This document shows, in pieces, positions 32,935 to 41,189 of a stretch of DNA of 64,000 nt. The notes beneath the pieces were generated by a model. That model ran no database searches. It was not told where the DNA came from and saw nothing but the letters and a program-made list of their open reading frames with translations. The translations under genes and the position numbers were made by a program. The stretch lies in the NCBI GenBank assembly GCA_903825285.1, contig CAIJZY010000038.1, positions 62,001 through 126,000 on the forward strand. Reading direction: 5' to 3'. Position 1 is the first letter of the stretch; each line of letters begins with the position of its first letter. This DNA comes from an uncultured Opitutia bacterium (GTDB lineage Bacteria; Verrucomicrobiota; Verrucomicrobiia; Opitutales; Opitutaceae).

Positions 32935-33642
32935 ATGAAACATGACCCCGCTTACAAGATCATTGCCGCCGTCATCCTGACGGGCGTTGCCGTCTCGCTG
33001 TTCGCCCCCGCCAGCCACGCCGCGGAGGCCACGACGAAACCGAAACACACCAAGACCCGCTCGGGCACCTATCAGGACAGCAACGGCGGCAGCGGCACCG
33101 TCAACTCGACCGTCACCCAGGGCGGCGGCGAGCGGACCCGGAACACAACGCTGACCAACCAGTCCGGCCAGACCGCCACGCATGCGGCGGACCGCACCTG
33201 GGACAAATCCACGGGTACCGGCACGGTCTCCACCTCAACGACCGGCTTCAACGGGCGTTCGACCTCGCGGCAGGGCACGCTGACGAAGAACGCCGATGGC
33301 TCCGTCTCCGGCCAAGGCACCCTCACCGGACCCAAGGGCCAGACATCCACCTACGCCGACAACACGGTCAAAACCGACACCGGCCGCGCCACGACTGGCA
33401 CGATCACGGGGCCTAAGGGCCAGAGCAGCACTTTCACCAACGACGTGGATCACACCGCCCCCGGCGCGGTGACACGCACCTCCACGCTGACCGGTCCGAA
33501 GGGCCAGACGACGGAGCGCGAGGTTTCCCGGCAGGTTAACCCCGACGGCTCCGGCACGCGGGTGATCCAGGTCACGAAGCCCGACGGCACCACCGAGAGC
33601 CGCACGGAGACCTTCCAGGCCTCGTCCGCCCCGGCGTCCTAA
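32935..33642 (+). CDS. Secreted Thr/Ser/Gly-rich repeat protein of unknown function
   Basis: 235-residue exported protein. Signal peptide at about 1-29 (IIAAVILTGVAVSLFAPASHA). The mature part is very rich in Thr, Ser and Gly and poor in hydrophobic residues, so it is probably disordered or a low-complexity beta structure. A unit of the form (L/I)TGPKGQ(T/S) appears three times, near residues 135, 155 and 186, each followed by a short variable Thr/Ser stretch. I do not know a function; a cell-surface or stress-related role would be a guess. A GGATTGAAACGGT motif lies 47 bases upstream of the start. Confidence 0.75.
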   Translation: MKHDPAYKIIAAVILTGVAVSLFAPASHAAEATTKPKHTKTRSGTYQDSNGGSGTVNSTVTQGGGERTRNTTLTNQSGQTATHAADRTWDKSTGTGTVSTSTTGFNGRSTSRQGTLTKNADGSVSGQGTLTGPKGQTSTYADNTVKTDTGRATTGTITGPKGQSSTFTNDVDHTAPGAVTRTSTLTGPKGQTTEREVSRQVNPDGSGTRVIQVTKPDGTTESRTETFQASSAPAS

Positions 33643-33655
33643 GCGCTTCATTCGT

Positions 33656-34744
33656 TCAGCCGACCACCAGTGCGCGAAGCCGGGTGGCGTAGTGGCGAAA
33701 ATTCGGCCACGAGACGTCATCCGGCACGTGGTGGTCGAGATCGGGAATGTATCGCCCACTTTCCAACGCGGGCCGGATACGCTCCAGCTCCGCATCAATC
33801 GCGGCCGGTCCCAGCGCCAGCGCGCGCTTGTCGATCCCGCCCATCAGCGCCAGCCCGGGATATTTTCTGCGGTACTCGTTCACGTCGGCGCCGGCCGCGA
33901 CCTCCATCGGAAACAAAAAATTCACGCCGGCCTCCAGCATCGGCGGCACGATGAGGTCGGGCTGGCCGTCGGTGTCGACGGAGATCACCGGGATGTGGTG
34001 CTCGTGGGCAAACGCCGCAATGCGCCGGTAGCACGGCGCCATGAACTCGCGCCAGTGGGCCGGCGAGATGAGCGGCCCCTGCTTGCCGCACATGTCCTCC
34101 CAGAGATGGATCATGTCCACCCGCACTTCGCGCACGACGGCGCTGAAGACCTCCAGGTACAGCCCGGTCATGTGGTCCATGATCTCGTGCACCCAGTCCG
34201 GGTCCGTGCAGAACGCCGCGAGGCATTCCTCGTCGCCGAGCAGCCACCGCAGCGAGCCGAAGACCCCGGTGTCGGGAAAGCTGCCCAGCTGGACCGGGAT
34301 CCCCGCGGCGGTCCACTCGCGGGCGCGCTCGCGCCACTCGCCGCTGAGACGCCCCATGTCCCGCGGATTCAGTCGCTCCGCCCGGTAGCGGTCCCAGTCG
34401 TCGCGGGTCTTCACCGGCCATTCGATGAATTCCGACATGCTCTCCACGGCCTTGAGGTTGCGGCGCCGGATGCCCCAGCTGTCGATGAACGTGATGGACT
34501 CCGCGTCCTCACCGACGGTGGCGGTGAAGTCCGGCTGCGGTCCGCACTGCACGGGCAGGGCCTGCGGCCGCGGCTCGACGCCGAAATGCCGGCGCACGTC
34601 GGCAAACGACGCGAACTCCTTGGGCAGTCCCTCGTGCTGCCAGCGAGCCCAGGTGCTGCCCCACACATCCCAGTAGAGCCAGAAGGGCGGCCGATCCGTG
34701 GGCTGGCCGCCCACCGTGGCCAGGAAACGTTCGCGGGGGGTCAT
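33656..34744 (-). CDS. Uroporphyrinogen decarboxylase-like protein (COG0407/MtaA-type barrel)
   Basis: 362 residues of the UroD/methyltransferase TIM-barrel family (MTPRERFLATVGGQPTDRPPFWLYWDVWG at the start; VDMIHLWEDMCGKQGPLISPAHWREFMAPCYRRI; PVISVDTDGQPDLIVPPMLEAGVNFLFPMEVAAG; ALMGGIDKRALALG). The zinc motif of corrinoid methyltransferases (HxC...C) is not present at the expected place (ISVDTDGQ), and neither are haem-pathway features. Function is therefore open. It follows the sugar-type ABC permease on the same strand by 19 bases, which suggests a role with the transported compound. Confidence 0.7.
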   Translation of the reverse strand: MTPRERFLATVGGQPTDRPPFWLYWDVWGSTWARWQHEGLPKEFASFADVRRHFGVEPRPQALPVQCGPQPDFTATVGEDAESITFIDSWGIRRRNLKAVESMSEFIEWPVKTRDDWDRYRAERLNPRDMGRLSGEWRERAREWTAAGIPVQLGSFPDTGVFGSLRWLLGDEECLAAFCTDPDWVHEIMDHMTGLYLEVFSAVVREVRVDMIHLWEDMCGKQGPLISPAHWREFMAPCYRRIAAFAHEHHIPVISVDTDGQPDLIVPPMLEAGVNFLFPMEVAAGADVNEYRRKYPGLALMGGIDKRALALGPAAIDAELERIRPALESGRYIPDLDHHVPDDVSWPNFRHYATRLRALVVG

Positions 34745-34763
34745 TATTGGGATGCTTATCCGC

Positions 34764-35615
34764 TCAGCCCTTCAGCGCGCCGACGGCCACGCCCTTCACG
34801 ATCTGGCGCTGGAGCAGCAGGTAGATGGCAAGGATCGGGAGGATGACCAGCACCAGCCCGGCGAAGAGCATGCCGTAGTCGGTGTGGAATTGCGCGGTGA
34901 TGGACAGGTTGGCCAGGCCGAGCGGCAGCGTGCGCGAGGCGCGGGTGACGTCGCCGCCGGTGAGCATGAAGGCAAAGAAGTATTCCTTCCACACGCCGAT
35001 GAACTGGAAGATGGCAACCGTCACCAGCCCGGGCCGAGCCAATGGCAGCAGCACGCGCCAGAACGCCGCGAACTCCCCGCAGCCGTCGATCACCGCCGCC
35101 TCGTAGAGCGAGCGCGGCAGCGAGCGGAAGAAGCCCGCCAGGATGAAGATCGCGAACGGCAGGCCGTTGGCCGTGTAGACCAGGATCAGGCCGAGCCGCG
35201 AGTTGAGCAGGCCGAGCGCGCGCATCTCGAAAAACAGCGGGATGACCGCGAGCTGCGCCGGGATCATGAGGCCCGCGAGAAACAGCCAGAACACCGCGCG
35301 GCCCGCCGGATGCGTGAAACGCGCCAAGGCATAGGCCGCCATCGCGCCAAGCCCGACGATGAGGCCGACCGAGACGGTCGTGACGAGCACGCTGGTCGCG
35401 AAGTAGTCGCCAAACCGCGCCTCGTGCCAGGCCTGCGTGTAGTTCTCGGTGTGGAGTTCGGCCAGCGCCGGCAGCGCAAACGTGTCCCGGAAAATCTCCG
35501 TGTCCGACTTCAGCGACGAGTAGGCGATCCACACCATCGGGAACACGACCCAGGCCGCGTAGCCGAGCAGCACGGCCAGGATCAGTGTCTGCGGGATTTT
35601 GCTCGGGGTCCGCAT
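34764..35615 (-). CDS. Carbohydrate ABC transporter permease (MalG-like)
   Basis: 283-residue inner-membrane permease with about six helices. The cytoplasmic EAA loop is visible as LYEAAVIDGCGEFAAFWRVLLPLARPGL, and the N-terminus LILAVLLGYAAWVVFPMVWIAYSSLK is typical of MalG/UgpE proteins. It starts 3 bases downstream of the fused binding protein-permease gene (ATG at 35615), so the two subunits are made together. A transporter ATPase is not in the neighbourhood; a shared ATPase (MsiK-like) elsewhere is the usual solution. Confidence 0.85.
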   Translation of the reverse strand: MRTPSKIPQTLILAVLLGYAAWVVFPMVWIAYSSLKSDTEIFRDTFALPALAELHTENYTQAWHEARFGDYFATSVLVTTVSVGLIVGLGAMAAYALARFTHPAGRAVFWLFLAGLMIPAQLAVIPLFFEMRALGLLNSRLGLILVYTANGLPFAIFILAGFFRSLPRSLYEAAVIDGCGEFAAFWRVLLPLARPGLVTVAIFQFIGVWKEYFFAFMLTGGDVTRASRTLPLGLANLSITAQFHTDYGMLFAGLVLVILPILAIYLLLQRQIVKGVAVGALKG

Positions 35616-35617
35616 GG

Positions 35618-37942
35618 TCAGGTCTCCACGGTTTCGCGGCGCAGCACGCGCATCACCGCGGCGCAGGTCGCGAGGACGAGGACAAAGAGCATCACCGCGA
35701 TCGCCGTGGCGCGGCCGATGGCGAACTCCGTGAACATGGTGGCGACGAGCAGCGTGCCGAGCGTGTGCGCGGTGGTCGTCGGGTCCTGCGAGGTCAGCAG
35801 CCAGATCATCTCGAAGGCGTTCAGGCCGGCGATGACCAGGAAGACGGCGCTCACCACCAGGATCTCCCAGATCAGCGGGAGGGTGATCAGGAAAAACTGC
35901 CGGCGGCGCGTGGCCCCGTCGATCTCCGCCGCCTCGTACAGCTGCGGGTCGATGCTCTCCATGGCGGCGAGGTAGAGGATCAGGTTGAAGCCGCAGGCCA
36001 TCCACAGGTACACGGGGATGAGCGCCCAGTAGAGGTGGTTCTGGGCCAGCCAGGGATAGCCGTCGAACGACTGGAGCCAGGCGTTGTCGAGCGCGCGCCC
36101 GAGGGCGACGAGCCCGGCGTTGACGAGTCCGCCGTGCGGCTCGTAGGCGCCGAGCCAGAGGAGCGTGGCGGCGACGCCGCCGAGGAGATTGGGAAAGAGG
36201 AAGACCGCGCGGAAGACGTGGGCGCCCCACACGCCGCGGTGGATGAACGCCGCGAGGAGCAGCGCGAGCGGCACCACGACCAGCGCAGGCACGATCATCA
36301 GGAAGGCGTTGTTCGCCAGCGCGGACCAGAAGACGTCGCTCTCGAAGAGCAGCCACTTGAAGTTGTACAGCCCGGCCCACTGGCGGGGATTGAGCCCGTC
36401 CCACCGCGTGAACGCCCAGCCGAAGGCGGCGAGCCCGGGCGCCAGCACGAGCGCCGCGTACAGGAAGAAGGCCGGGCCCACGAAGCCCAGCGCCACCGGC
36501 CCGCGCAGGCGGCCCAGCGTGCCGCCATCCGGGGCGGGATGTCCCGCGGCACGTCCCCGGCGGCGCCACGCGCCGTGGCCGAACCAGCCGGCCAGCGCGG
36601 CCAGCGCGAGCAGGAGAATCGTGCCGGCCACGGGATGACGGAAGCTGACCCAGTCGGGCCGGGTCGCGCGCTGCCGCTCGCCCGCGGCCGCGTTCTCGAG
36701 CCGGAGGGCGAACTCGCGCGGGGTGATCTCGCCCTGCATGAGCCGCAGGCGCGCGTCGGTCAGCGCCTGCCGGATGGCCGGCGCCTGCGAGAGGTCGGCC
36801 GCGGTGTTGATGGCCGCCTTGCTGGTGCTGATGATCGCCGCGGTGTCGCGCATGAGGGCGGAAAACGCCTCCGGGGGCACGCCGCTCACCGCCACGGGCG
36901 AGTCCATGGTGCGAACCCACGCGGCGGCGCGCGACCGCGAGGTGAGGAAGCGCAGGAAGTCGACCGTGGCGTGCTCGCGGACCGGGTTGCCGGTGGCGAA
37001 CACGAAGAAATAATCCGAGCCGACCTGCAGCAGCGTCGGTTCGCCGGCGCCGTCCGCGTAGACCGGGAGCCGCATGGCCCCGAGCTCGAAGCCCGCCGGG
37101 AAGCGGCCCTTCATCTCGCTCACCATCCAGGAGCCCGAGATGTTCATCGCCGCCCGGCCCTCCAGCAGCTCGCGCTGCGCGGCGGTGTGCGTCATGCCCT
37201 GCCAGCCGGGCGCGAAATACCGCGCGAGCCGCTGCCAGGTTTCCACCGCGCGCAGGAACCGCGGATCAAGGTGCACGCCCGGCACCGAGTCGCGGTACGC
37301 GAGCCAGGCGTCCGCGCCGGCGAGGTTGCACCAGGCCGCGCGGAGGAAGCTGTCGGTGTAGCGCAGGTAGACGCCCGGCACCGCCAGCGGCGCGCGGCCG
37401 AGCCGGCGGATCCGCTCGCAGAGCGCGAAGAACTCGTCCCAGGTGCGCGGCTCGGCCAGGTGATGCTCGCGGAAAAACTGCTTGTCGTAGAACACGGTCC
37501 AGCAGGCGTAGCTGAAGGGCACGCCGTAGGTGCCGCCGGGCTGGCGCCACGCATCCAGCGCCCCGGGCAGGAACGAGTCGCCCCAGTTCCGGTCGCCCTC
37601 CCAGTTTTTCTCCCGCGCGAAGTACGGCGCGAGGTTGAGGAGCCGGCCGGCCCGGATCAGCTGCGGCCACTGGATGTCCGCCACGGCCGCAGCGTCAGGA
37701 AGGTCGCCGTCAATGAGCCGGATACGGAGCTGGTCCGCGATGCGCGGGTCGCCGTAGAGCCGGATCCGCACGTCGGGCCGCTGCTGCTCAAACAGGCGCG
37801 CCGTGTCCTCGTAGAACGCGACGCCGTAACCGCCGGCGAACACCGGGATGTCGAGCTGCGTGACCGCCGCCAGGCGCGCCGCCAGCCCGGCCAGCAAGGC
37901 CACGGCCAGGAGCCCCCGCCAGACCTGCGGCCGCCGGGTCAT
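35618..37942 (-). CDS. Extracellular solute-binding protein fused to MalF-like ABC permease
   Basis: 774-residue fusion. Residues 1-23 form a signal peptide or anchor; up to about 430 it is a family 1 solute-binding protein (LDIPVFAGGYGVAFYEDTARLFEQQ, FYDKQFFREHHLAEPRTWDEFF, AAMNISGSWMVSEMKGRFP). A transmembrane helix near 445-465 leads into a permease (about 477-774) with the EAA motif LYEAAEIDGATRRRQFFLITLPLIWE. Normally these are two genes; here the binding protein is tethered to the permease. The ATG overlaps the stop of the threonine ammonia-lyase gene (ATGA). The substrate is probably a sugar or sugar derivative. Confidence 0.85.
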   Translation of the reverse strand: MTRRPQVWRGLLAVALLAGLAARLAAVTQLDIPVFAGGYGVAFYEDTARLFEQQRPDVRIRLYGDPRIADQLRIRLIDGDLPDAAAVADIQWPQLIRAGRLLNLAPYFAREKNWEGDRNWGDSFLPGALDAWRQPGGTYGVPFSYACWTVFYDKQFFREHHLAEPRTWDEFFALCERIRRLGRAPLAVPGVYLRYTDSFLRAAWCNLAGADAWLAYRDSVPGVHLDPRFLRAVETWQRLARYFAPGWQGMTHTAAQRELLEGRAAMNISGSWMVSEMKGRFPAGFELGAMRLPVYADGAGEPTLLQVGSDYFFVFATGNPVREHATVDFLRFLTSRSRAAAWVRTMDSPVAVSGVPPEAFSALMRDTAAIISTSKAAINTAADLSQAPAIRQALTDARLRLMQGEITPREFALRLENAAAGERQRATRPDWVSFRHPVAGTILLLALAALAGWFGHGAWRRRGRAAGHPAPDGGTLGRLRGPVALGFVGPAFFLYAALVLAPGLAAFGWAFTRWDGLNPRQWAGLYNFKWLLFESDVFWSALANNAFLMIVPALVVVPLALLLAAFIHRGVWGAHVFRAVFLFPNLLGGVAATLLWLGAYEPHGGLVNAGLVALGRALDNAWLQSFDGYPWLAQNHLYWALIPVYLWMACGFNLILYLAAMESIDPQLYEAAEIDGATRRRQFFLITLPLIWEILVVSAVFLVIAGLNAFEMIWLLTSQDPTTTAHTLGTLLVATMFTEFAIGRATAIAVMLFVLVLATCAAVMRVLRRETVET

Positions 37943-39153
37943 TTCGCCACGACGAGCGGGAAGCCGTGCCGCTGCAGGGCGTGGTGCAGCGCGGTGATGT
38001 GGGCGTGATCGCGCGTCTCGACCGTGCAGTCCACGTGCACCGCGTAGACGTCGGGACCGCTGAACGCGCGGTCGTGGGCGATGTCCTTGATGCTGGCGCC
38101 GGCCTCGGCGATCACGCGGCACAGCTGGGCGAGCCCGCCGGGCCGGTCGCTGATCTTCGCCGTGAAGCGCGTCAGGCGGCCGTCGTTGACGAGGCCCTTC
38201 TCGATCACGCGGCTGAGGATGGCGGGGTCGATGTTGCCGCCGCCCACGACGAGCACGACCTTCTTGCCGCGCAGTTTCGGCAGCCGCCCGGTCATCATCG
38301 CCGCCAGCGGCGTGGCCGCGGCGCCCTCGACGACGGTCTTTTCCAGCTCGAGCATGCGGAGGATGGCGAGGGCGATCCCGTCCTCCCCCACGCTCACCAC
38401 TTCGTCCACATGCTTCCGCGCGAGGGCGAAGGCGTTGGCGCCGACGGTGAGGGTGGCGAGGCCGTCCGCCAGCGTGGCCCGGCGCGGCCGGAGCACGGGA
38501 TGATGGGCGCGGAGCGCCGCGGCCAGGTTGCCGGTGGCGACGCTCTCGACGCCGATGACCTTCACCCGCGGGCGGACGCTCTTCACCGCAAGGGAGAGGC
38601 CGGCAATCAGGCCGGCGCCGCCCACGGGGCAGACGATTGCATCGACATCCGGGACCTGCCGCAGGATCTCAAGCCCGAGGGTGCCCTGGCCGGCGATGAT
38701 GTCGGGGGCGTCGAAGCCGTGGATGTAGGTCAACTGCTCCGTCTCAACGAGGCGGTCGGCCTCGGCACGAGCCTCGGCAAAGTCCTGCCCGCGCACCAGC
38801 ACCCGGGCGCCGAGCCGCTGGCAGGTGGTGATCTTGATGAGCGGCGCGTAGTCGGGCATGACCACCGTCACGGGAATCCCGAGCAGCCGGCCGTGATAGG
38901 CGAGGCCGAGCGCATGGTTGCCGGCGCTGGCCGCGATCACGCCGTGGCGCCGGGCGCCGGGCGAGAGCCGGAGCAGCGCGTTGCGCGCGCCGCGCTCCTT
39001 GAACGACCCGGTGCGCTGAAAATTGTCCAACTTGCATGCGATGCGCGCGCCGGTGATTTCCGACAGCGGGATCGAGGACGAGCAGGGTGTGACGATGATG
39101 CCGCTGGCGATGCGGCGCTGGGCGGCGCGGATGTCCCTCAAGGTAACAGGCAT
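37939..39153 (-). CDS. Threonine ammonia-lyase with ACT domain
   Basis: PLP enzyme converting threonine (or serine) to 2-oxobutanoate (or pyruvate) and ammonia. 404 residues: the PLP lysine in RTGSFKERGARNALL, ASAGNHALGLA, GQGTLGLEIL, the glycine-rich phosphate loop PVGGAGLIAGLSLAVK, and a C-terminal ACT domain (about 325-404, TAKISDRPGGLAQLCRVIAEAGASIKDIAHDR). One ACT domain and this length match the TdcB/IlvA type. The start (MPVTLRDIRAAQRRI) is at 39153. It is the first gene of the ABC/UroD-like operon, or its upstream neighbour. Confidence 0.88.
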   Translation of the reverse strand: MPVTLRDIRAAQRRIASGIIVTPCSSSIPLSEITGARIACKLDNFQRTGSFKERGARNALLRLSPGARRHGVIAASAGNHALGLAYHGRLLGIPVTVVMPDYAPLIKITTCQRLGARVLVRGQDFAEARAEADRLVETEQLTYIHGFDAPDIIAGQGTLGLEILRQVPDVDAIVCPVGGAGLIAGLSLAVKSVRPRVKVIGVESVATGNLAAALRAHHPVLRPRRATLADGLATLTVGANAFALARKHVDEVVSVGEDGIALAILRMLELEKTVVEGAAATPLAAMMTGRLPKLRGKKVVLVVGGGNIDPAILSRVIEKGLVNDGRLTRFTAKISDRPGGLAQLCRVIAEAGASIKDIAHDRAFSGPDVYAVHVDCTVETRDHAHITALHHALQRHGFPLVVAK

Positions 39154-39202
39154 GCCGACGGTGTAGCCCGCCGGCCGGCGCGTGGGAACCAGAAAGATGG
39201 TT

Positions 39203-39625
39203 TCAGTTCTTCGCCTTGAGCTCCTTGATCCTCGCCCGGAAGGCCGCGCGCATCGCCGCGCGCTCGTCCTCGTCGAGGCGGCCGTCGTGGTTCGTGTCAA
39301 ACCGCGCGAGCAGCGCCTGCCTTGCCGCTGCCCGCTCGGTTTTGTCCAGCCGGCCGTCGCCGTTGCGGTCGAACCGCCGGACGAGCGCGGCCCGGAAGGC
39401 GCCACCGGCGCCACCGCCCTGCTTTTCGTTCAGCATGGACTCATGCGCCGCTGCCAGCTCGTCCGCGTCCAGCCGGCCGTCATGGTTGCGGTCGTAGCGC
39501 TGGATCAGGGCCGCCTGCTCCGGGGTCAGGGTGGAAACCGGGGCCGGTTTGGGGGCTTCCGCCCGGCCCGCGGCATGGAATAGCGTTGCCGCTAGGAGGG
39601 CCAGAGATAGTAACGTTTTTTTCAT
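39203..39625 (-). CDS. EF-hand domain exported protein
   Basis: 140 residues. A signal peptide (MKKTLLSLALLAATLFHAAG, then AEA) is followed by three EF-hand loops of DxNxDGxLDxxE form: YDRNHDGRLDADEL, FDRNGDGRLDKTER and FDTNHDGRLDEDER, joined by helices rich in Arg/Ala. Likely a periplasmic calcium-binding protein. Proteins of this kind are common in Verrucomicrobiota and Planctomycetota; the specific role is unknown. It lies 50 bases upstream of the threonine ammonia-lyase start. Confidence 0.83.
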   Translation of the reverse strand: MKKTLLSLALLAATLFHAAGRAEAPKPAPVSTLTPEQAALIQRYDRNHDGRLDADELAAAHESMLNEKQGGGAGGAFRAALVRRFDRNGDGRLDKTERAAARQALLARFDTNHDGRLDEDERAAMRAAFRARIKELKAKN

Positions 39626-39710
39626 GGGCGACTGTGCTCACATCCTTCTTCCGCGACCGGCTCCGGGCATGACGCCCGGGTGGGCCCGGGGTTACGCCTG
39701 AGCCGCCGCC

Positions 39711-40064
39711 ATGTTCCAGGTCACCTTTTCCGAGCAGAGCATGCGCGAGCTCAACCAGCTGGACAAGCTGGCGCAGCTGGAGCTGATCGATCCCATCAGC
39801 TCACTGAAGCCCGCCGATCTGGCAAACCCGCGCGAGCCGCTCGGCCGGTTCCACCGGGGCGAGCGGGAATACTACCGGATCCGGTCGGGTGACTACCGGT
39901 TTTACTTCGAGGTGAAGGGCGAGACGCTCCACACCCACTACATCCTCCACAAGAACTCCCTCGAGGACTTCCTCCTGCGCAACAAGCTGCCGGTGTCCGA
40001 GCAGCAGCTGGTCGAACAGGACTCCAAATTCTGGAAATACCTGGAGAGCCTGACGAAAAAATGA
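39711..40064 (+). CDS. RelE/ParE-like protein (Txe/YoeB fold), partnerless
   Basis: 117 residues. It begins FQVTFSEQSMRELNQLDKLAQLELIDPISSL and contains REYYRIRSGDYRFYFEVKGETL, matching the RelE/ParE toxin core in which an Arg and Tyr contact RNA. The C-terminus (DSKFWKYLESLTKK) is longer than usual. No antitoxin gene is adjacent, and its stop overlaps the start of pssA (ATGA). So it may be a co-opted or domesticated member. Start ATG at 39711. Confidence 0.75.
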   Translation: MFQVTFSEQSMRELNQLDKLAQLELIDPISSLKPADLANPREPLGRFHRGEREYYRIRSGDYRFYFEVKGETLHTHYILHKNSLEDFLLRNKLPVSEQQLVEQDSKFWKYLESLTKK

Positions 40065-40948
40065 ACTTCCGCCTTCCCTCCCGGCACGATGACCTCGCCG
40101 CGCGCGAGGACCCCTACAACGTCACGCAGGCCAGCCGGATTTACTTCCTGCCGAACCTGATGACCGCGGGCAACCTGTTCTGCGGCTTCGTGGCGGTGAT
40201 CCACTGCATCCAGGCCCGCTTGGCGGAAACCGTTCCCACGGGTGAGTACCTGAACAAGTCCTCCGCCGACCATTACACCCAGGCGGTCTGGTTCATCTTC
40301 GGCGCCGCCGCCTTTGACACCCTCGATGGCCGGCTGGCGCGCATGGGCGGACGCGAGTCGCTGTTCGGCGCCGAGTTCGACTCGCTGGCGGACGTGATCT
40401 CCTTCGGCATCGCGCCGGCGCTGATGGTCTTCTTCCTGATCCTCTCGCCGACCCAGGGCTACGAGATCTTCCGCAGCATCGGCTGGTTCATTGGGTTCAT
40501 CTACCTCCTGTGCGCCGCGGTGCGGCTGGCTCGTTTCAACGTCATCACGAATCCCCTGCTCCACCGCGACAAGAAGGACACCAACAAGGACTTTGTCGGC
40601 CTGCCCGTGCCCGCGGCGGCCGCCACGGTGGCCTCCCTGGTGCTTTTCCTCCTCCATCTCGCGGCCATGGACAAAACCCTGCGGCTGTGGGCGTTCGCGC
40701 TGCCGCCGCTCATGCTGCTGATCGCGATCCTGATGGTGAGCACCGTGCGTTATCCGAGCGGCAAAGGCGTGGACCTGCAGACCCGCACCCGCCTGCAGCC
40801 GTTTGTGCTTTTCCTGGCCTTTGTGGCGCTGGTGGTGGTCTTCAAGGAGGTCGCGCTGCTCTGCGCCTGCCTCGGCTACATTTTCTTCGGCCTGATCCGC
40901 CAGTGGCGTCGGCCGGCCCGGCCCAAGCCGAATGCAAATCCCGCCTGA
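40061..40948 (+). CDS. pssA: CDP-diacylglycerol-serine O-phosphatidyltransferase
   Basis: Makes phosphatidylserine, precursor of phosphatidylethanolamine, in the inner membrane. 295 residues with about eight hydrophobic helices; the CDP-alcohol phosphotransferase motif is seen as FDTLDGRLARMGGRESLFG followed by AEFDSLADVISFG, giving the DG..AR........G...D...D pattern. Its ATG overlaps the RelE-like gene by 4 bases, so the two are translated together. Length is longer than the Bacillus type, with a C-terminal loop rich in Lys/Pro. Confidence 0.93.
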   Translation: MNFRLPSRHDDLAAREDPYNVTQASRIYFLPNLMTAGNLFCGFVAVIHCIQARLAETVPTGEYLNKSSADHYTQAVWFIFGAAAFDTLDGRLARMGGRESLFGAEFDSLADVISFGIAPALMVFFLILSPTQGYEIFRSIGWFIGFIYLLCAAVRLARFNVITNPLLHRDKKDTNKDFVGLPVPAAAATVASLVLFLLHLAAMDKTLRLWAFALPPLMLLIAILMVSTVRYPSGKGVDLQTRTRLQPFVLFLAFVALVVVFKEVALLCACLGYIFFGLIRQWRRPARPKPNANPA

Positions 40949-41189
40949 GAATGGCGTGTGAACAACCTGCTGATGAAACACCAACAACCTTGGTCCTGCG
41001 CATAACTCCTAGGTTGTGAGCCTTTCAACGATGGCTTCCCCACAGCAAAAATCCGCCCGCTTTCAGAGGGAGAAAACGGAGTTGTTGGTGTTGCTCGCAG
41101 CCCATAATAATACTGCTTTAATTACTTATTGATCCCTTATTCTATTAGACTTTGTTAGCTTCCCCGAAGCCGCCCCGCGCCCCGTCCTC
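40949..41189. other. Intergenic region upstream of dnaN with a long-range inverted repeat
   Basis: 241 bases without a gene, A+T-rich in its last third (41101-41160), which is likely the dnaN promoter. A 12-base inverted repeat (AACACCAACAAC at 40977-40988, GTTGTTGGTGTT at 41081-41092) brackets 92 bases. I searched for DnaA boxes (TTATCCACA) and saw none. Confidence 0.6.

Noticed and set aside
33656-34744. Haem-pathway uroporphyrinogen decarboxylase (hemE)
   Set aside because: The protein belongs to the UroD superfamily but follows a sugar-type ABC transporter and lacks other haem genes nearby; family members of this type are not haem enzymes as a rule.
34764-36920. 718-codon frame running from the MalG-like gene into the binding protein-permease gene
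   Set aside because: Only its last part is the real MalG gene (from 35615). The upstream part is an out-of-frame shadow of the permease half of the fusion gene.
39711-40064. Toxin-antitoxin module
   Set aside because: Only a RelE/ParE-like protein is present. No antitoxin-like small gene with a DNA-binding domain lies on either side; the neighbours are an EF-hand protein and pssA.
40949-41189. Possible replication origin before dnaN
   Set aside because: No DnaA box cluster was seen, and dnaA, recF and gyrB are absent from the neighbourhood; only an A+T-rich stretch and one inverted repeat are present.
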